From NCBI GenBank assembly GCA_011009095.1, contig VTPC01008759.1, positions 1-64,000 of the forward strand: a stretch of 64,000 nt of DNA. The letters run 5' to 3'. Under the pieces are notes generated by a model. It worked only from the letters and a program-made list of their open reading frames with translations. It had not been told where the DNA came from and did no database searches. This document shows positions 48,920-61,560 of this stretch, piece by piece. Within the stretch, counting starts at the first letter, position 1. Every line of letters starts with the position of its first letter. The position numbers and the translations under genes are program-made. This stretch comes from Ignelater luminosus (lineage: Eukaryota; Arthropoda; Insecta; Coleoptera; Elateridae).

Positions 48920-50805
48920 TGCAACTTTATAAGCGCCACTTTGTCCGGACTGTTTCTGTTTATAATTTTATAAGATGTTAGCGATCTTTGTTAATAGCCT
49001 CCTTGCAATATCTATCAAACAATGCGATTCTTTCACTCAATTGAAAATTTTTGAAAACACTGGAATTGGACATAACGTTATTTTTTCATGTTTTAAGGAG
49101 GTTTATTCGTTATGCTAATTTTGTAACGGATTGTTTTTGCGATCTTCTCTACGTTTATAATGTTTTTTCCATGAAAAATAACGTTGCGTCCTACGTCACG
49201 TGTTTTTACAGATACTCTAATAGTAATAGAAAGCATGGAGGCACCTGTTGATGATATTAGGGTTTAACATGGTCGAAATGGATTGGGATGTCTTTACCCT
49301 CAAGATCCTAGAACGGTTGCAAAAAATTTATTTCAAAATATTAATTTCAAAGCGAGTGTGAAGAAAAAAATGAAAAAGTTTTGTGGCACCTTCCAGACGA
49401 GAAAAATTATCAAAAGTTATAAGTTTTTAAAAAGAGAAAACAGACTCAAGAAGATGGTATAAAAGACTCAGGAGATATTATAAGGAAGATCATACACTCT
49501 GGATTATTATGTTGAGGGCTTAATTATTGAATGCTGTGCATGCCATTTAGGGTACGAGAACTTGATGTTTGAAGAGATTTCACGCATGTTAGTAGGTTTC
49601 TGCAGATTTTTTGCAGTGCTGCTATGGAGAAGAGTCAGATTCTATATAAGGTTGTTGTTCTTTGTCGTTATGACTAGTAATAAATTATTATCTAACTATT
49701 TTTAATCTTCTTTTTACCCTTGAGTCTAGAATGTAGCTTGTTATTTGTGTTCTTAACCCATTCGTATAAACCAGTATAGTTTGTTGCCTACACTTCAGGC
49801 GTTCGCCTCTTACTCATTTCGCAATTCTGTCCTAAGTTTTTCAAAAAAACTTTTTAAATCAATTGAGCCTCGTTTCTTATTTTTTGACTTTACTTTTGCG
49901 TTGTTTGGTGTTAACTAAAATTAGAAAAACTTGCTTTTAGAAGTGTTCTTATTTAAAGAGGATTTAATCGATCGTCATCAACAAGAAATTATTTCTGAAG
50001 TCTTGAAGTATTGTGTGACTGTGAAAATCGTTTGGCTTTTGTATCTTTAAAGGCAGAATTATTTGTTTCATGCAAGCGTTTGAATATTCACCTGGCCGTG
50101 TGACTGTATTCACATGTCTCATCTCCAAGCCGACTGACATCGAAAACAATCTTGAATTTTCTCTGAAAATTTATAGTCGATACATTCTTTTTAGGCTTTT
50201 TCTTTGTTATATTGTTCTTATTCCATCTTTTGCATTTGACTCTAGATATTCTACTCACTCGCCTGGACTTGGATCTCATGGCACTCTGCTTGTACGCTTC
50301 CCTCAGGAAGGACTTTTTGGATAAGTTGCTTCAATGAGAAATCGCGCCATTTTGTTACCATTTCTTAATCTTTTGTTACTGTTACACGGCACCACCTAGA
50401 AATAATTTATTTTAGATTAATTAAAATATACTAAAGGACTTATCCTTACTTGTGTTGAATGTCAATTATTAGATTGTGTGTATTTTATTTGCTTTTTTTG
50501 TTAAAAGTTGTAGTTCTGCTATCAGAGATACCTTGATCTAGAGGTCAAGAGAAAAATGTAGCTCTTACAAATACGATGTGGGGCACCAAAACGGTAGTTC
50601 AGCAGTCGAGAGTTTAGTTGGTACACAATTGTATTATTAATTGATAATTCTCCCAAAAGCCGATTAGTAACATTGGCTAGTTGATGTAGTTTTTTTAATT
50701 GAAGCTTTCTCTTTTCTTGCTTGCTTTTACATGCTGTTTAGATTTGTAACTCAATTTTGGTGTGATTCTTAACTTAAACTTTATTATTCTAAACACCAAC
50801 ACGTT
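48920..50805. other. non-coding stretch, nothing recognised
   Basis: 48920-49060 may still belong to the upstream part of the minus-strand retroelement. Overlapping short frames on both strands at 49964-50324 show no family motif. Confidence 0.4.
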
Positions 50806-50811
50806 TATCAG

Positions 50812-50877
50812 GTACGCTCCCCACGGCCTTTGCCGACGAAACCCATCGAGTGAGCACCGTGCCACCCCAATTAGAGG
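50812..50877 (+). CDS. possible 66-bp internal exon, unknown product
   Basis: A sharply G+C-rich 66-bp segment in A+T-rich DNA, bounded by TTTATCAG (acceptor AG at 50810-50811) and GAGG followed by GTAACA (donor GT at 50878-50879). With two entering bases the frame reads TLPTAFADETHRVSTVPPQ and LE, with one base left over; about two-thirds of its codons end in G or C. A second frame is also open (YAPHGLCRRNPSSEHRATP) and the third has a stop. The length is a multiple of three, as for a cassette exon. The acceptor's pyrimidine tract is weak and no family was recognised, so it could be a conserved non-coding element instead. Confidence 0.3.
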
Positions 50878-50879
50878 GT

Positions 50880-52960
50880 AACATTTTATTGACTATATTC
50901 TTGGAATTTGATTGCTGAGTCTAGTTATGCCAGTATAACCCCAGGCTGAGTGAATAATCATGGAATTTCGGTTACTGCTAATGGAACCTTTTACGGATCC
51001 GACAATCATCTTGGTTTTAGTTCACTTATTAAGATAGAAAAACAGCTATAGTTATATCAAGTACACATGCTCTATTTTATACGTGAAACTTTATCCTAAT
51101 AAATTTTCATTAAATCAGTCTAGATCAAGCCATGTTATGAGATCACCTTGCAATTAAAAAATCAGGTCTAGTTTTAATAAAACACAAAGAACCAAACCCA
51201 GATTCTAGAAGAAGAATTTGATTAATACTTGTAGTTTTTTTAAATTACCACAACACAACTATTTTTTTAACAAAAAATTGTTTCATCAAATCATCATAAT
51301 TACTAACTAAAATATTTGAAGTTCTAGGAATTTTTAAATTTATTAAGATCATTTGCAGCTTCTAATTAAGATATTCCTTGTTATAATTTATATTAAAAAT
51401 TAAGAAAATGTCGATTAAAAAAAATAAACTTCATTTTAATGCTCTTCTAACGAGGAAATCAATTTCCTTTTAAGAACACAAAATTTAAAACTTGACGTAA
51501 ATTAGCATCATTAGAAAATTTTTAGAGACCTGCAAAATTTAAAATTATAGAGGAAACTAAAATATATCTGATAATAATTAAGCAATATAGATATTTCGTT
51601 ATCTTATAGAATCTACCAAGTAAATTAACTCAGGTAGGTATGTATATCCGACAAATCTAAACTGGTTCAGTTCATACTTTTGCTTTATTTTTTCTTTCTT
51701 TTTAAACTACCCGCCACGGGTGATATTTTCAAAAGTGTGGGAATCATGTGTGTGAGACCTTACACATGCTGATACACCTGTTACAAAATTCCTTACGTTT
51801 GCCTGAATTCTGATTTTTCATAGACCATTAAATTTATTTTATTCTAGAAAAGTAAATTTTTAAGAACCGTAACAAATTTAACTTAAAGCTTAAATTTAGT
51901 TTGAAATTGCTTTGAAATGAAAACCACTTGACCTTTTCGATTTAACGACAATCGTTAACATAACAGGCGGTCTTTCTTGAAGAAGGCCCCAATTTGTTAA
52001 AATAGGATTTTGTGAAAAATGATCGCTTTTATTATGATATATTGTTAAGATTTTTTTAAACCGTTTTTAAAATACTTTTCCGACTTCACCTGAATGTTGT
52101 CACTTAAGCCTTGTTATCATCCTCCTGATAAAATTAAAAATATTTTTCCACAAAGAACAACTGAGTTGTCAGAATGAATGAAGGCTTATTATTCGAATCT
52201 TAAAATAAAATCTAAAAGCTCCTGTAATACTTAATATAATAAATGAATAAATTTGAATGTAGTAAGGAGAATATCCCCTGAACTGTTAATTCTCACACTG
52301 ACCATAGCTACTACCTGTCCAGGTAAAGGCAACGGATCTCATCATAGCCTACTGTGATCCAGGTAACTAACACGTCCAATAATGGAAACAAGATAATGAC
52401 CATAAAAACAAAAGCCGCTTTTAGTGCTGCTAATATATGACTAGAACAATTTAGCGAAGGGGAAACGGCTTTCTGCTTATTTAGCTGACTATAGTTGACA
52501 CGAAGCTCCTATAATTAACGATCCTATAATTAGTAGCAAGACTTTTACTTCGAAATCTTTTATTGCTAATAAATTAACTGAACTTGCATTAAAACCGTAC
52601 AGAATCGACTAGTAGAGAGAGAACCGGTAGTGATAATTAAATGCCCTACGTTAGCATCTATAACTATAATGCAGCAAATTAAATGGTTATTCAGAAATTT
52701 CCTTACGGTATAAAACAATTTAGTGTTGAGCAAATGGAAAGCGATGCGAAATGTTTTAAGGTTTGCTACTAAAAGAAAAGTAATTGCAATAAAATTAACA
52801 CCGAGTTTAATTAATTTGTTGGCAATTAAAGTTATTTCACGCTCTCCATTATCATTTAGTTCTACAATCTTTATAAGGGAAAGTCTTCATAAATCTCTAC
52901 ACAACAAGACATGGAAGAAATTGTCTTGCTATCATTTCTAAGATTTCGATTTCTAAGCAA
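50880..52960. other. A+T-rich non-coding stretch
   Basis: No feature could be supported. CCAGGTAA occurs twice near 52318 and 52368, without exon-like sequence around it. Confidence 0.5.
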
Positions 52961-52968
52961 TTCACACA

Positions 52969-53013
52969 GTATGAAAACATGTATGAAAACAGTATGACAA
53001 CAGTATGACAACA
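52969..53013 (+). repeat. short tandem repeat, 11-bp unit, four copies
   Basis: Consecutive units GTATGAAAACAT, GTATGAAAACA, GTATGACAACA, GTATGACAACA. Simple replication-slippage array. Confidence 0.9.
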
Positions 53014-53019
53014 GTAATT

Positions 53020-54870
53020 GAATTCTCAATCGTCGTCTTACCTAAAGGAAAAAAATACGGTTTCACTTATAACGTTTTGAATAAATGACCTCATGAAGCT
53101 TTTTTCCACGTATTTGTCAACGTTATCATCAAGCTAGTCCCAGGGCAGGTCGCTTGCTCAATATTATGTTTTGTAATAAAACGTAAAGACAGACTACCGG
53201 GTTATCTAAAAAAGATATCTTGGTCAATTTATCGAAGGTGATCACCTCCAAAGTATAGTTCCACATAGACTCCAAACTAAATTAGAAAATCTCGTCCCAG
53301 ACAAAATGGTTCCAACCTTTTGACAAGTATGCCAGATCCTGCAAACAAACTGATGAGTAGAATCATACAATCTAGAATGCAATTTGACTCGTTGGTCTGA
53401 TATTCAATTGCACAGCAAACCATTAATTAATCTTCCACTGCAGAATTAATATGGGGGCTATGGCAACACATCTAGGATGCCAAATACCAAAGAACAATAA
53501 TAGCACACTCGAAAATTATCAAAAAAGTAATGTTTGCTCTTTCTAGTTACACTCTGTGGAAACCAAATTGAACTGGTTGGGAAAAGGCCAAAATATTCTA
53601 AACCTTCAGATTCACAACGTACTTTTGTTCCTAAGAGGTTTACAGAATTTAAGATTTTTAAAGTTACAATGTATTAGAGATAGACAGACTGAACAAGATA
53701 ACTTGATTTTCAAAGCGCAAAGGAAAACAAGTAGTTAGATGGCGGTGGTTAGAGAAAACGTTCTACATTCTTCACCTGTTCCTTTACCGTACTTTCATTT
53801 TTCTTTTCTTTCTTCTTTGGGTTTTGGATTTACATTGGAGCACATCCAAAAATATCAATGAACACAACTTTCAGAAAATCGCATTTGGACAATTAATCGA
53901 AGCTGTCTGAAGAGCGAAGACAATAAGCTGAATTTTTACAGGTAGGTGCATTGTGATGATGTAAAATAGAAACCAATCTCCAAGAAGCAACAGCAACAAA
54001 TTTACACCATAAAATTTAAACTGTTGAAACAAAAGCTGCAGATTAACTTCAACATTTTAAGACAAAGTTTAATGTAGACGTTTTCTTAAAGAGAAAATAG
54101 TAGACTATAGAAATGTCAAAGATCATACCTTAAATAATCTTAACTAACTAATAAAGAATTTTTCAATTATGAGTCTAGAAATCAATTAAAAATTTTATGG
54201 TTATGTCGATTTTTTGTCCTTGCACTATATTTTGCAAATATGGCGTTTTAAAATTATGAAATGATTTATAAAGCAAATATTGCTTCCGGGTTAATAGCAT
54301 AAAAGCAATAATTAATTTAAATTGTTTTAATAGTGTATAGTATATCAAAACAAAAGGTTAATATTAATAACATACTTATAATACGAGTTCAGTTGATTTT
54401 ACGTTTCAGCTCCACAATAAATTGTTCTTGACAGAAACTAATTATTGGGGCATTGAATAGTATAGTTTACGGTCTAAATGTGGGTGTTCCTTTAACATAT
54501 GCTAATCTTTTAGTAAGTTTTTTATTATTAATAAAAAAAAATTGACATTTTTTACAAAGATGTTCGTAGTTTAATTTGAGTAAAGTACAGTTTAGTTGAG
54601 AAGAATAATTCACTATATAGTGATCGTATATTCGAAGATATCTTTATTTATTATGTATAGATACCTAACGACATAATTATAAAACTTCTTCAGTTGCACT
54701 TAATAAGAAGTTCTATCATACAAAAGAACGTGCTAGGCAACTCACAAGATAATGAATGCAAAAATTTAACTTAATCAATTGTACATTGAAATAGATTTGC
54801 ATCAACTTATAAATATTGACCCTGAACAACTCAGAGTTTCCGGCATAATTATATTATGAAGTTTATTACT
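53020..54870. other. non-coding stretch with doubtful retroelement traces
   Basis: Plus-strand scraps at about 53330-53560 vaguely resemble the region beyond a Jockey-type RT, but no diagnostic motif is intact. 54000-54800 is very A+T-rich and empty. Confidence 0.35.
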
Positions 54871-54879
54871 TATATATAC

Positions 54880-55401
54880 TTTTTGGTAAGTCACATTCTT
54901 GTACGTAGAATAAATATATTAAAACTGAAAATAAAAGCTACAAATTTTAGAGTTCTTCAAGGATCTACTCTGCAACTAGTTCTCAATCAGCTTTCCACCG
55001 AATTTGGTAAGAAACAATCTTCCAACACTGAGAATTTTTTAAGACCAAGAAGTTCGAAATCTGAACGTATATGTACATCAAGGTAGAGATCATGTAAGGC
55101 ATTTATATAAAACTGGAATTATTATTATTATTTATTTGTAGCCGTGTTCTATCCAATTCTAAACATATGATCATCTTTAGAAGTTGAATGGGCAAAATTA
55201 ATATACCAAGGTACTATCCGTTCATTAATCATGTATGTGGTGCAGCATGCAGTATTTGTTATAAAATCCATGTCGAAAATTGTAAATATTACAAAACAAT
55301 GTTTAGAACTGCAACTGGAGCTTATGGTATGTAAGCAACAGCTACATAGAGAACCATGACCGCTGCTGACACACTAAGGTGTCTCAGTGCTTTAGGTAAG
55401 A
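54880..55401 (+). pseudogene. reverse-transcriptase and downstream fragment, R1-like non-LTR retrotransposon
   Basis: FRVLQGSTLQLVLNQL from about 54946 matches the GVPQGS.LGP.LWN. region of R1-type reverse transcriptases. Downstream, 55183-55401 reads in one frame (two stops) VEWAKLIYQGTIRSLIMYGA, ACSICYKIH, TMFRTATGAYGM and TAADTLRCLSALGK. This matches the R1-type pattern ..+Y...+...+LYGA..W....... ..+.GAYRT.S..AL.VL.G after the thumb. The palm YADD region between the two pieces is missing or unreadable. It is a dead fragment on the strand opposite to the 47-49 kb relic, and could derive from a related family. Confidence 0.7.
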
Positions 55402-55419
55402 ACTAAGCTTCCTTGTTTT

Positions 55420-57700
55420 GTTATATTCGCATACTCACTTGAAGTACAGTGGGCATTTCTCTACACTGGGTAAGTGGATATCCCTAAAGCTCTAATAATG
55501 TGTGTTGTTGCTGAGTTGGAAAAACATGTCAAGACTATTTGAATCTCTTAAATATCCTTAAGTACATAGCAGCAAGTGTAAGTTTCGTTGTAACCAAAAA
55601 TCCAAATCCAAAAATGGCCGGGCCCATGCCAAAAGAATCCATTGACTGACTAGAAAATCACTAGCTACTTGTTACGACATCGCGGCACCAAGCTGATCCT
55701 ACTAACTATACGTCCGTCGTTGTTTTTAATTACTGTGCCTTATGGACAAAGGTAGAGATGAAAGTTATAAATCAAAAAGACCTTCCTGAATCAATAAGAG
55801 TGGAGATATGGATTCCTGGGCGTATAGAAAAAGCCCAAAGGCTGCATTACAATACCTGACTGTACAAAATTCCAGCTTGTCTTAGAGAATGTAAAGGAGT
55901 ATTATTGTTTAGAGCCATTTGGGCTTAGCAAATACGCGTTTGTTTTATATATTCTTCCACTATGCTCTTTGCCCCAAACGAAGCAACGATAACATTGACC
56001 GCCTTAACAGTTGCACTTGTAATCGCCTTGGCACGTTTAGATTTTGATATAGCCTTAACTGCCTTGATAGTTGTATTTGATTTGATAACCCTGACACTTG
56101 AACTTACAACTTCTTGGTACGTTTTTGATTGTTATTGCTGTTGTTTCCTGCCAAAGCCAGGTAGCTTTTTAGATTACTTTTAAGTCTTTTCAGGCGAGGT
56201 AACGGTTCTGGGATTTTTGGGCCGACGGACGTACAAAATCTGATAGTTCTGGAGTCACCCTTGAGGTGCGTAACGTAGTGTACATAGGAAAACGTGACTT
56301 TGGCAGATGAGGTTTTTGATAGCTCAACATGCCGTTATCTTCTTCAACTGGTAGTGATGGTGGTGGTGGTGGTACGTCGTGAATTGTCTTGGTCTTGCCG
56401 GTGGTTACGTTGTGCCGCCTGGGATATTGTTTGTCGGCAGAGAAACTTCCAATGGAGGCAAAGGAGTTGACCTTAGCGCGCCGTTGAAGACTAGCTCAGA
56501 TATGGTACTCGCGACAGAAACAAGGTGGCCAGATGTGTTGAATGTCTTTTTTTCTAATTTCAGCATACGAACGGCTTCATCATTACACTTTCACTAGCGT
56601 GCACAGTGAAGATGAAGTTCGATAGCGGCCGGTAGCAGAAAACGTAAATTGTTTTTAAAAATTCTTAATATAATATGGATGCAATAGCGGATCCAAAAGG
56701 GTAGAAGATTCTTATCCTAATAGACGGAAAGTTCTTCGAGATATGCCTTACATCAGTACAGGCGTATTTTATCTAGGATTCGCTTCAAGGACTTGGGAAG
56801 AAAACAAAGGAAAACAGAAAATGTCAAAACTAACCTGAAGCAATGAAGATAGGCCAGGTGCCATCTCCACTGTCAGAAAAAGAAGACATTCTTCTTTGAA
56901 ACCATTTGCAATTAATAATTAAATAAGTCAAAAACCACGAATTCTTTTATTCGAGAAACCATTAAGTCCAGCAAAAATTTGGTAGAAACCACGGTAAGTG
57001 CAAAACAGCACCACAGAGATTCAATTTAGGTATAATTAGTTCTTCAGAAGTTTCATTGAATTAAAGCAAAAACAACGAAGAAAAACCTCCAATAATCTTG
57101 TAAGGACTGTTTTGTTCAGAGGAAACTAGGAAAGTGCAAATTGGACACATGCCAAAAATAACAAGATGTTGACCTTTGTACAATATTACAGATGTAAAAT
57201 CATTTATGTGGATTGAAGCAATTATCAGTTAAGTTCGTAGAGTAAAACAGCTTTGACTCTTCTCTAAACACTGACTTGATGTCAAATTTAGTATTCCCTA
57301 ACATTATTTTTAAAAATAAAATTTAAATTTCATTAATCCTAACGTATTTTTCTGTTTAGAATTTTAAATTATACGTAAAAATTCTAAGTTTACATAACTG
57401 TTAATTACGCAACAAAAATATTGTCTTCCTCAACATACTAAAAGACGTAGAAAAGGAAAAATCAATTCTCTTCAACTTTCACTAATAAAAATTTCAGTAA
57501 TTAAAATGTTGAAATGATCTTGATTGACCAAACGGAAGTATTTTGCCGTTTACTAGTTTAGGTTTTTATTATCTTTAACGATGTTAAAGTTAAAATAAGT
57601 AAAAAATTATTTTATTTAGCTCGATTAATTTTTATAATAAAAACCACATTCTCTTCTTAAATAACGATTTAATTAATTAGCGATCTTAAAATAACTAAAT
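55420..57700. other. mixed-composition non-coding stretch
   Basis: 55950-56640 is richer in G+C than its surroundings and holds a (GGT) short run at about 56355-56372. Frames at 55962-56183 and 56379-56597, and a Lys/Ala-rich minus-strand reading over 55960-56150, match nothing I know. Possibly a decayed mobile element. Confidence 0.35.
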
Positions 57701-57882
57701 TTCATCATTCTAAAAGTAAAGCAACGTCATTAATTCTAAATTATTGATCCTAAAAGAGTTAAAAAGATTTCCTTTTCAGATTAGAAAACAAAAGAGAACA
57801 GTAATAATAATAAACGGTAATTCGTTTTGATCACCATAACTATAAGAAGAGACTGTTTCTGTGGCGATTTTGCCGCAGGTAC

Positions 57883-57964
57883 CCATCAGTTGTTGGTGTA
57901 ACGAACTAATAAACGCGTCAGGTTGGGTAGGTCTTAATTTGGTGAGCACGGCGTGCTCCTCCAT
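57883..57964 (-). CDS. possible first coding exon, unknown product
   Basis: On the minus strand an ATG at 57964-57962 lies in a near-ideal initiation context (GACAAATGGAGG). It opens MEEHAVLTKLRPTQPDAFIS and then SLHQQLMG, in codons clearly richer in G+C than the surroundings. A donor-like GG followed by GTACCT falls at 57882, ending the candidate exon at 57883. Without splicing the frame continues to a stop at 57776, but the extension turns hydrophobic and A+T-driven (PFIIITVLFCFLI), as expected of intron. No family was recognised and no following exon was found. Confidence 0.35.
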
Positions 57965-57979
57965 TTGTCAGCATACCGG

Positions 57980-58570
57980 TATTATTAGACTATTCACTTA
58001 AAGATATTATAAACTGCCCAGACTTCTCGTAATAAGTTATTATTGTTGGGAATTGTAGCTCTCTGGTTTATTACACTCTTTACAAACTGGGCGCGGTTTT
58101 ATAGAGATTAGTTGCATGATTGCAGAGATATGAAAGCTTTCGTTTATTTAGTAATTTATTACAGGATGTGCTACAAGAAGTGGTGATATACTCAATTTTT
58201 TATCTGTTCTTCTATTTTTTTCGTTTTTATGAATTTTCAATATCAACCCGCTTTATATGGAAAGAAGATGACCATTATAGGGATGATAGATTTCAGTAGA
58301 CCTGAACCAAGTGATCACTTTTTTTTGACATGATATGTACACATATTTACTTTACATCTCTTTGGACAGGTCAAACGTGCTGTTGGTCTTTTCACTTTCA
58401 TTCCAGAAAAGTAATTAATTCTACCATACATAAGGAATTTTAGAGTCTCATCAAGAGAGAAAAACAAAGAAAACAGAAGGGCAGCCACCAATATAATAAT
58501 ATTGGTTCAGCTAAATTTTATCAAATATTGGTTTTGATCAGGTTTAATTCCTTGTCAGATAGAATAAGGC
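57980..58570. other. non-coding stretch, nothing recognised
   Basis: A+T-rich; no coding or repeat signal. It would be the upstream region of the candidate minus-strand exon if that exon is real. Confidence 0.45.
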
Positions 58571-58574
58571 ATAA

Positions 58575-58800
58575 CTTTGGAAAGGGGATTTCAGTAGCTG
58601 TAATAGTTACGCATCCTACTATTAACCTGAGGGTCGCAGGTTCAATCTCCGGTCAAGGTACTAAAATCTTTTCACGAAAAGGATGCCATCATCTGAGAGG
58701 AATGTAAAACAGTGGGGTCCCATGTTACTACACTGAGTCGTACGTTAACAATCCCTACTGGATATTGGGAAAACTTCCGAATTCGTCTAGATTCTACTTG
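58575..58800 (+). repeat. tRNA-derived SINE
   Basis: A-box-like AGTAGCTGTAATAGTTACGC (about 58593-58612) and a good B-box GGTTCAATCTC (58639-58649) sit within GAGGGTCGCAGGTTCAATCT and CCGGTCAAGG. This is the typical tRNA-like head of insect SINEs. A non-tRNA body follows (GGATGCCATCATCTGAGAGG, GTGGGGTCCCATG, CTGGATATTGGG). It does not fold as a complete tRNA. The 3' end is not sharply defined. Confidence 0.7.
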
Positions 58801-60440
58801 GACTCAATGACTATAGACCAGAATATCCTTTTAGTGATTAAATGAACGCATTTAAATATTTAACTGCAAATTCTTGGCATGCCACTTTCAAAACAATCTC
58901 TCCACAAATCCCCAAGCAAAATAAAATACTTGCAGGCAACTTCTCTGACACACGGCCCAGAACCAGGAAGACATTCTCCAAACGACACCGTTAGCTATAA
59001 GGTATTCCCAGTTTTGGTCCCCCCTTCAATTAGACAGCCAAGCTCTCAAATCTCGGTACTCGGCTCCAAACAAAACACCCGTTTTCAAGCGTTTCAAGCG
59101 TTTCAAGCATCCTCTTCTAGGTTTTTCTGTCTTTTCAACCTATGGGATTGGTATTTTAAAGTTCGCAGCGGCGCTGATGGTAAAACGTAATTGATGGTTG
59201 TCTGCAGGTAACGTGCATGATGTTTATAGTGGAGTGGGGTCGGTAGTGATGATGGTCATGATGACTCTGGTATAACAGTTAGAGGAATGGTTTGGCCATT
59301 GAACCTTAACTGATCAATTAATAGTTAACTAATGAATTGGCTCTGATAAAATTTTATAAGATTGATTGGTGGCATGGTGAAACTTTGAAATGGTCATTTC
59401 TGAAGTTGTTGATGTTAATGTTCTAGTTGTTCTTGTTGGTTACAGACTTGAAGTGGCAAAATCGACTCTTACTACCATATTTTGTTATGGTTGAAGCCAG
59501 GTGGCACCCCGAAAACTATTTCCAAAAACCTACTAGCTCCGCTGTTCAAAGAGCCTTTTCCTTGGGCATGGACGTCTGTCGCGTAGCGTTGGAGAAATGG
59601 ACTATTTCCAGCCTGGGCCTATGTACGTCTATAGTTATAACTATAGCAGGTTGGCAAAGGCGCTGCCTTGCTCCTACCTTGACAAACAAATTGGAATTAA
59701 TTTCGGCAAGGATTTTAGGAGTGTAATATCACAAATCATTCTCTTCTAAGACGTTTTATCAATGAAAATTGATTTTAAACCCTAGCCTCTTGATTTTGCA
59801 GTTGTTCGAGGTTTCTTTTGTTTAATATATGACATATGATAAGGTATTGATAAGCAACATGGTTGTGTCCTTGAAGAAGAAAGCCTTAACTACCTTACCC
59901 AGCTACAACTAGACGTCTAAGCTCCCAAACTTTGATGCTCTAAAACTCAACAACTCTTCTACTTTTTTTACTGTAGTCTAATCAGGACATTAGTTCCATG
60001 AGTCTTTGTGCCTGAAATAATCCAATAAGTTCCTCATCCCTACCTCCCAACTGTGATTGCCGCCGTGATTGCTTTTAGGGCGAGAATAGTTCGACAGGAA
60101 ACTGAAACCTGGAGCCCACTTGGGTAGCGTAATTATATACGTTCTGTTAAAGGTAAGGAGATTTGGTAAGAGATTCATAAGCAAAATGGTTGCCTTAGAA
60201 TGTCTTGTAACTTTGCAACTTTTTTTTTGAAAAGAGTTGAATACACTTCTTAATTAGATAAAATATCTTTTCTAGATTCTACAACTACTTATGCTTCACA
60301 GGTAACGAAGTTACAAAATTCCTGGTGATGTCAATATTTGCCCAATAAGATTCTCTGTTCAGAAATATTAGTAATGACTACTAAACTCTTTTTTCCAAAG
60401 GTCGATTGTTTACGAGATACCTATTAGGTATTTGTATTTG
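58800..60440. other. non-coding stretch, minor repeats only
   Basis: Three direct copies of TTTCAAGCG-type 9-bp units lie at about 59081-59107. Frames at 58879-59190 and 59427-59726 are moderately long but carry no recognised domain. Confidence 0.4.
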
Positions 60441-60444
60441 ATCG

Positions 60445-60456
60445 CCCCCCCCCCCC
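60445..60456 (+). repeat. C12 homopolymer
   Basis: Twelve consecutive C in strongly A+T-rich DNA. Length may be uncertain because homopolymers are error-prone. Confidence 0.9.
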
Positions 60457-60459
60457 TAA

Positions 60460-61235
60460 ATTTCTCAAAACGGGAAACTCAATCAAATTTTAATTTTTCA
60501 GTTTCATGAATTATTCCCTTTTAGAGAAAAATATTATAAGACTACTTGAACATAAAATTTATGGAACACACATGGAACACATAAATGAAAAATGTTTTAA
60601 AGCATTTAGAAAGAAGGCATAATTATCTGCAAATATAATCTTATTTTATTGATATAAGTGAGATAATACAGTTAAGCACACCTAATACTACTGGGTGACC
60701 TTTTTAGAAATCACCAAAAACAATGAAATTGAAACTTGGGAAGATAAATAAATCTTGATATATAAGAAATAGTATGGTAATGGCATTTCATTAACCCGAA
60801 CAGAGAAATTTAGAAACTTATTCAATAATAATTCACAAAAGTTACGTTATATTACAGGAATTTTTCTTTATGGTCTTTTCTTATTTATTGTAATCTTAGA
60901 GGTCATGACTTTTCAAAACCATCTTATAAATAAAACAGATATGGAAATTTGCCACTTTATTCATCAATAATTTTTAATTGATTTTATGGGAGCTGGAAAT
61001 ACTTATGTACAAATAACCATCAGACAAGGTAAAAATTCATTATATCTTTTCATTTATTAACACAAGTAGGTTTTAATGACATTTAAAGCAGATTTTATTA
61101 TTATTTTAAAGCATTCGGTAGCTCACCATAATCCCACGATTATTACCAAAAAATCAAGAAATTCCACACCAATAAAACGTAAAACGCAAAGTAAAAACTA
61201 CTGATTAACAAAACACTCTCGCGGAAAGTTAAGCA
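60460..61235. other. A+T-rich non-coding stretch
   Basis: Only a two-copy ATGGAACACAC-type direct repeat (about 60560-60582) was noticed. Confidence 0.5.
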
Positions 61236-61239
61236 ACGC

Positions 61240-61560
61240 GCAATTAAGATGTTATCATGACCAACTCGATGCGGCTAGCTGTCAACAATTAACGTAATTT
61301 ATTATGAGACAACAATGGTAATGTTGTGATATTGTGATTGGGTGGTCTTTGCCCGCTTGGCTAGTCATCATCATTAGTTGCTATTATGAAAAGTACACTC
61401 CGAGACTTCTTTGCCGTTTTATGATCGCCGTCAATGTAATCATTCCGCCGTTTAATATCGATGAGTGACCCATAGTACCGACGGAATTCGAAACATTCAT
61501 GCCGTTCATAAAAGACATTATTTGTTATACCTTGAGTTCTATGATGTTCAACAAAGTGAA
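61240..61560. promoter_or_regulatory. candidate conserved regulatory island
   Basis: About 300 bp of G+C-richer sequence. It holds GCTAGCTGTCA (61274-61284, shared with the 43.5 kb island), TTTGCCCGCTTGGCTAG, posterior-Hox/Cdx-type cores (GCCGTTTTATGATCGCC, GCCGTTCATAAAAG), ATATCGATG, and repeated GCCG words. Motif mixture and composition suggest a developmental enhancer. Conservation is untested. Confidence 0.4.

Noticed and set aside
53330-53560. Jockey-type C-terminal fragment
   Set aside because: Only vague IWG-like and Lys-rich similarity; no intact diagnostic motif.
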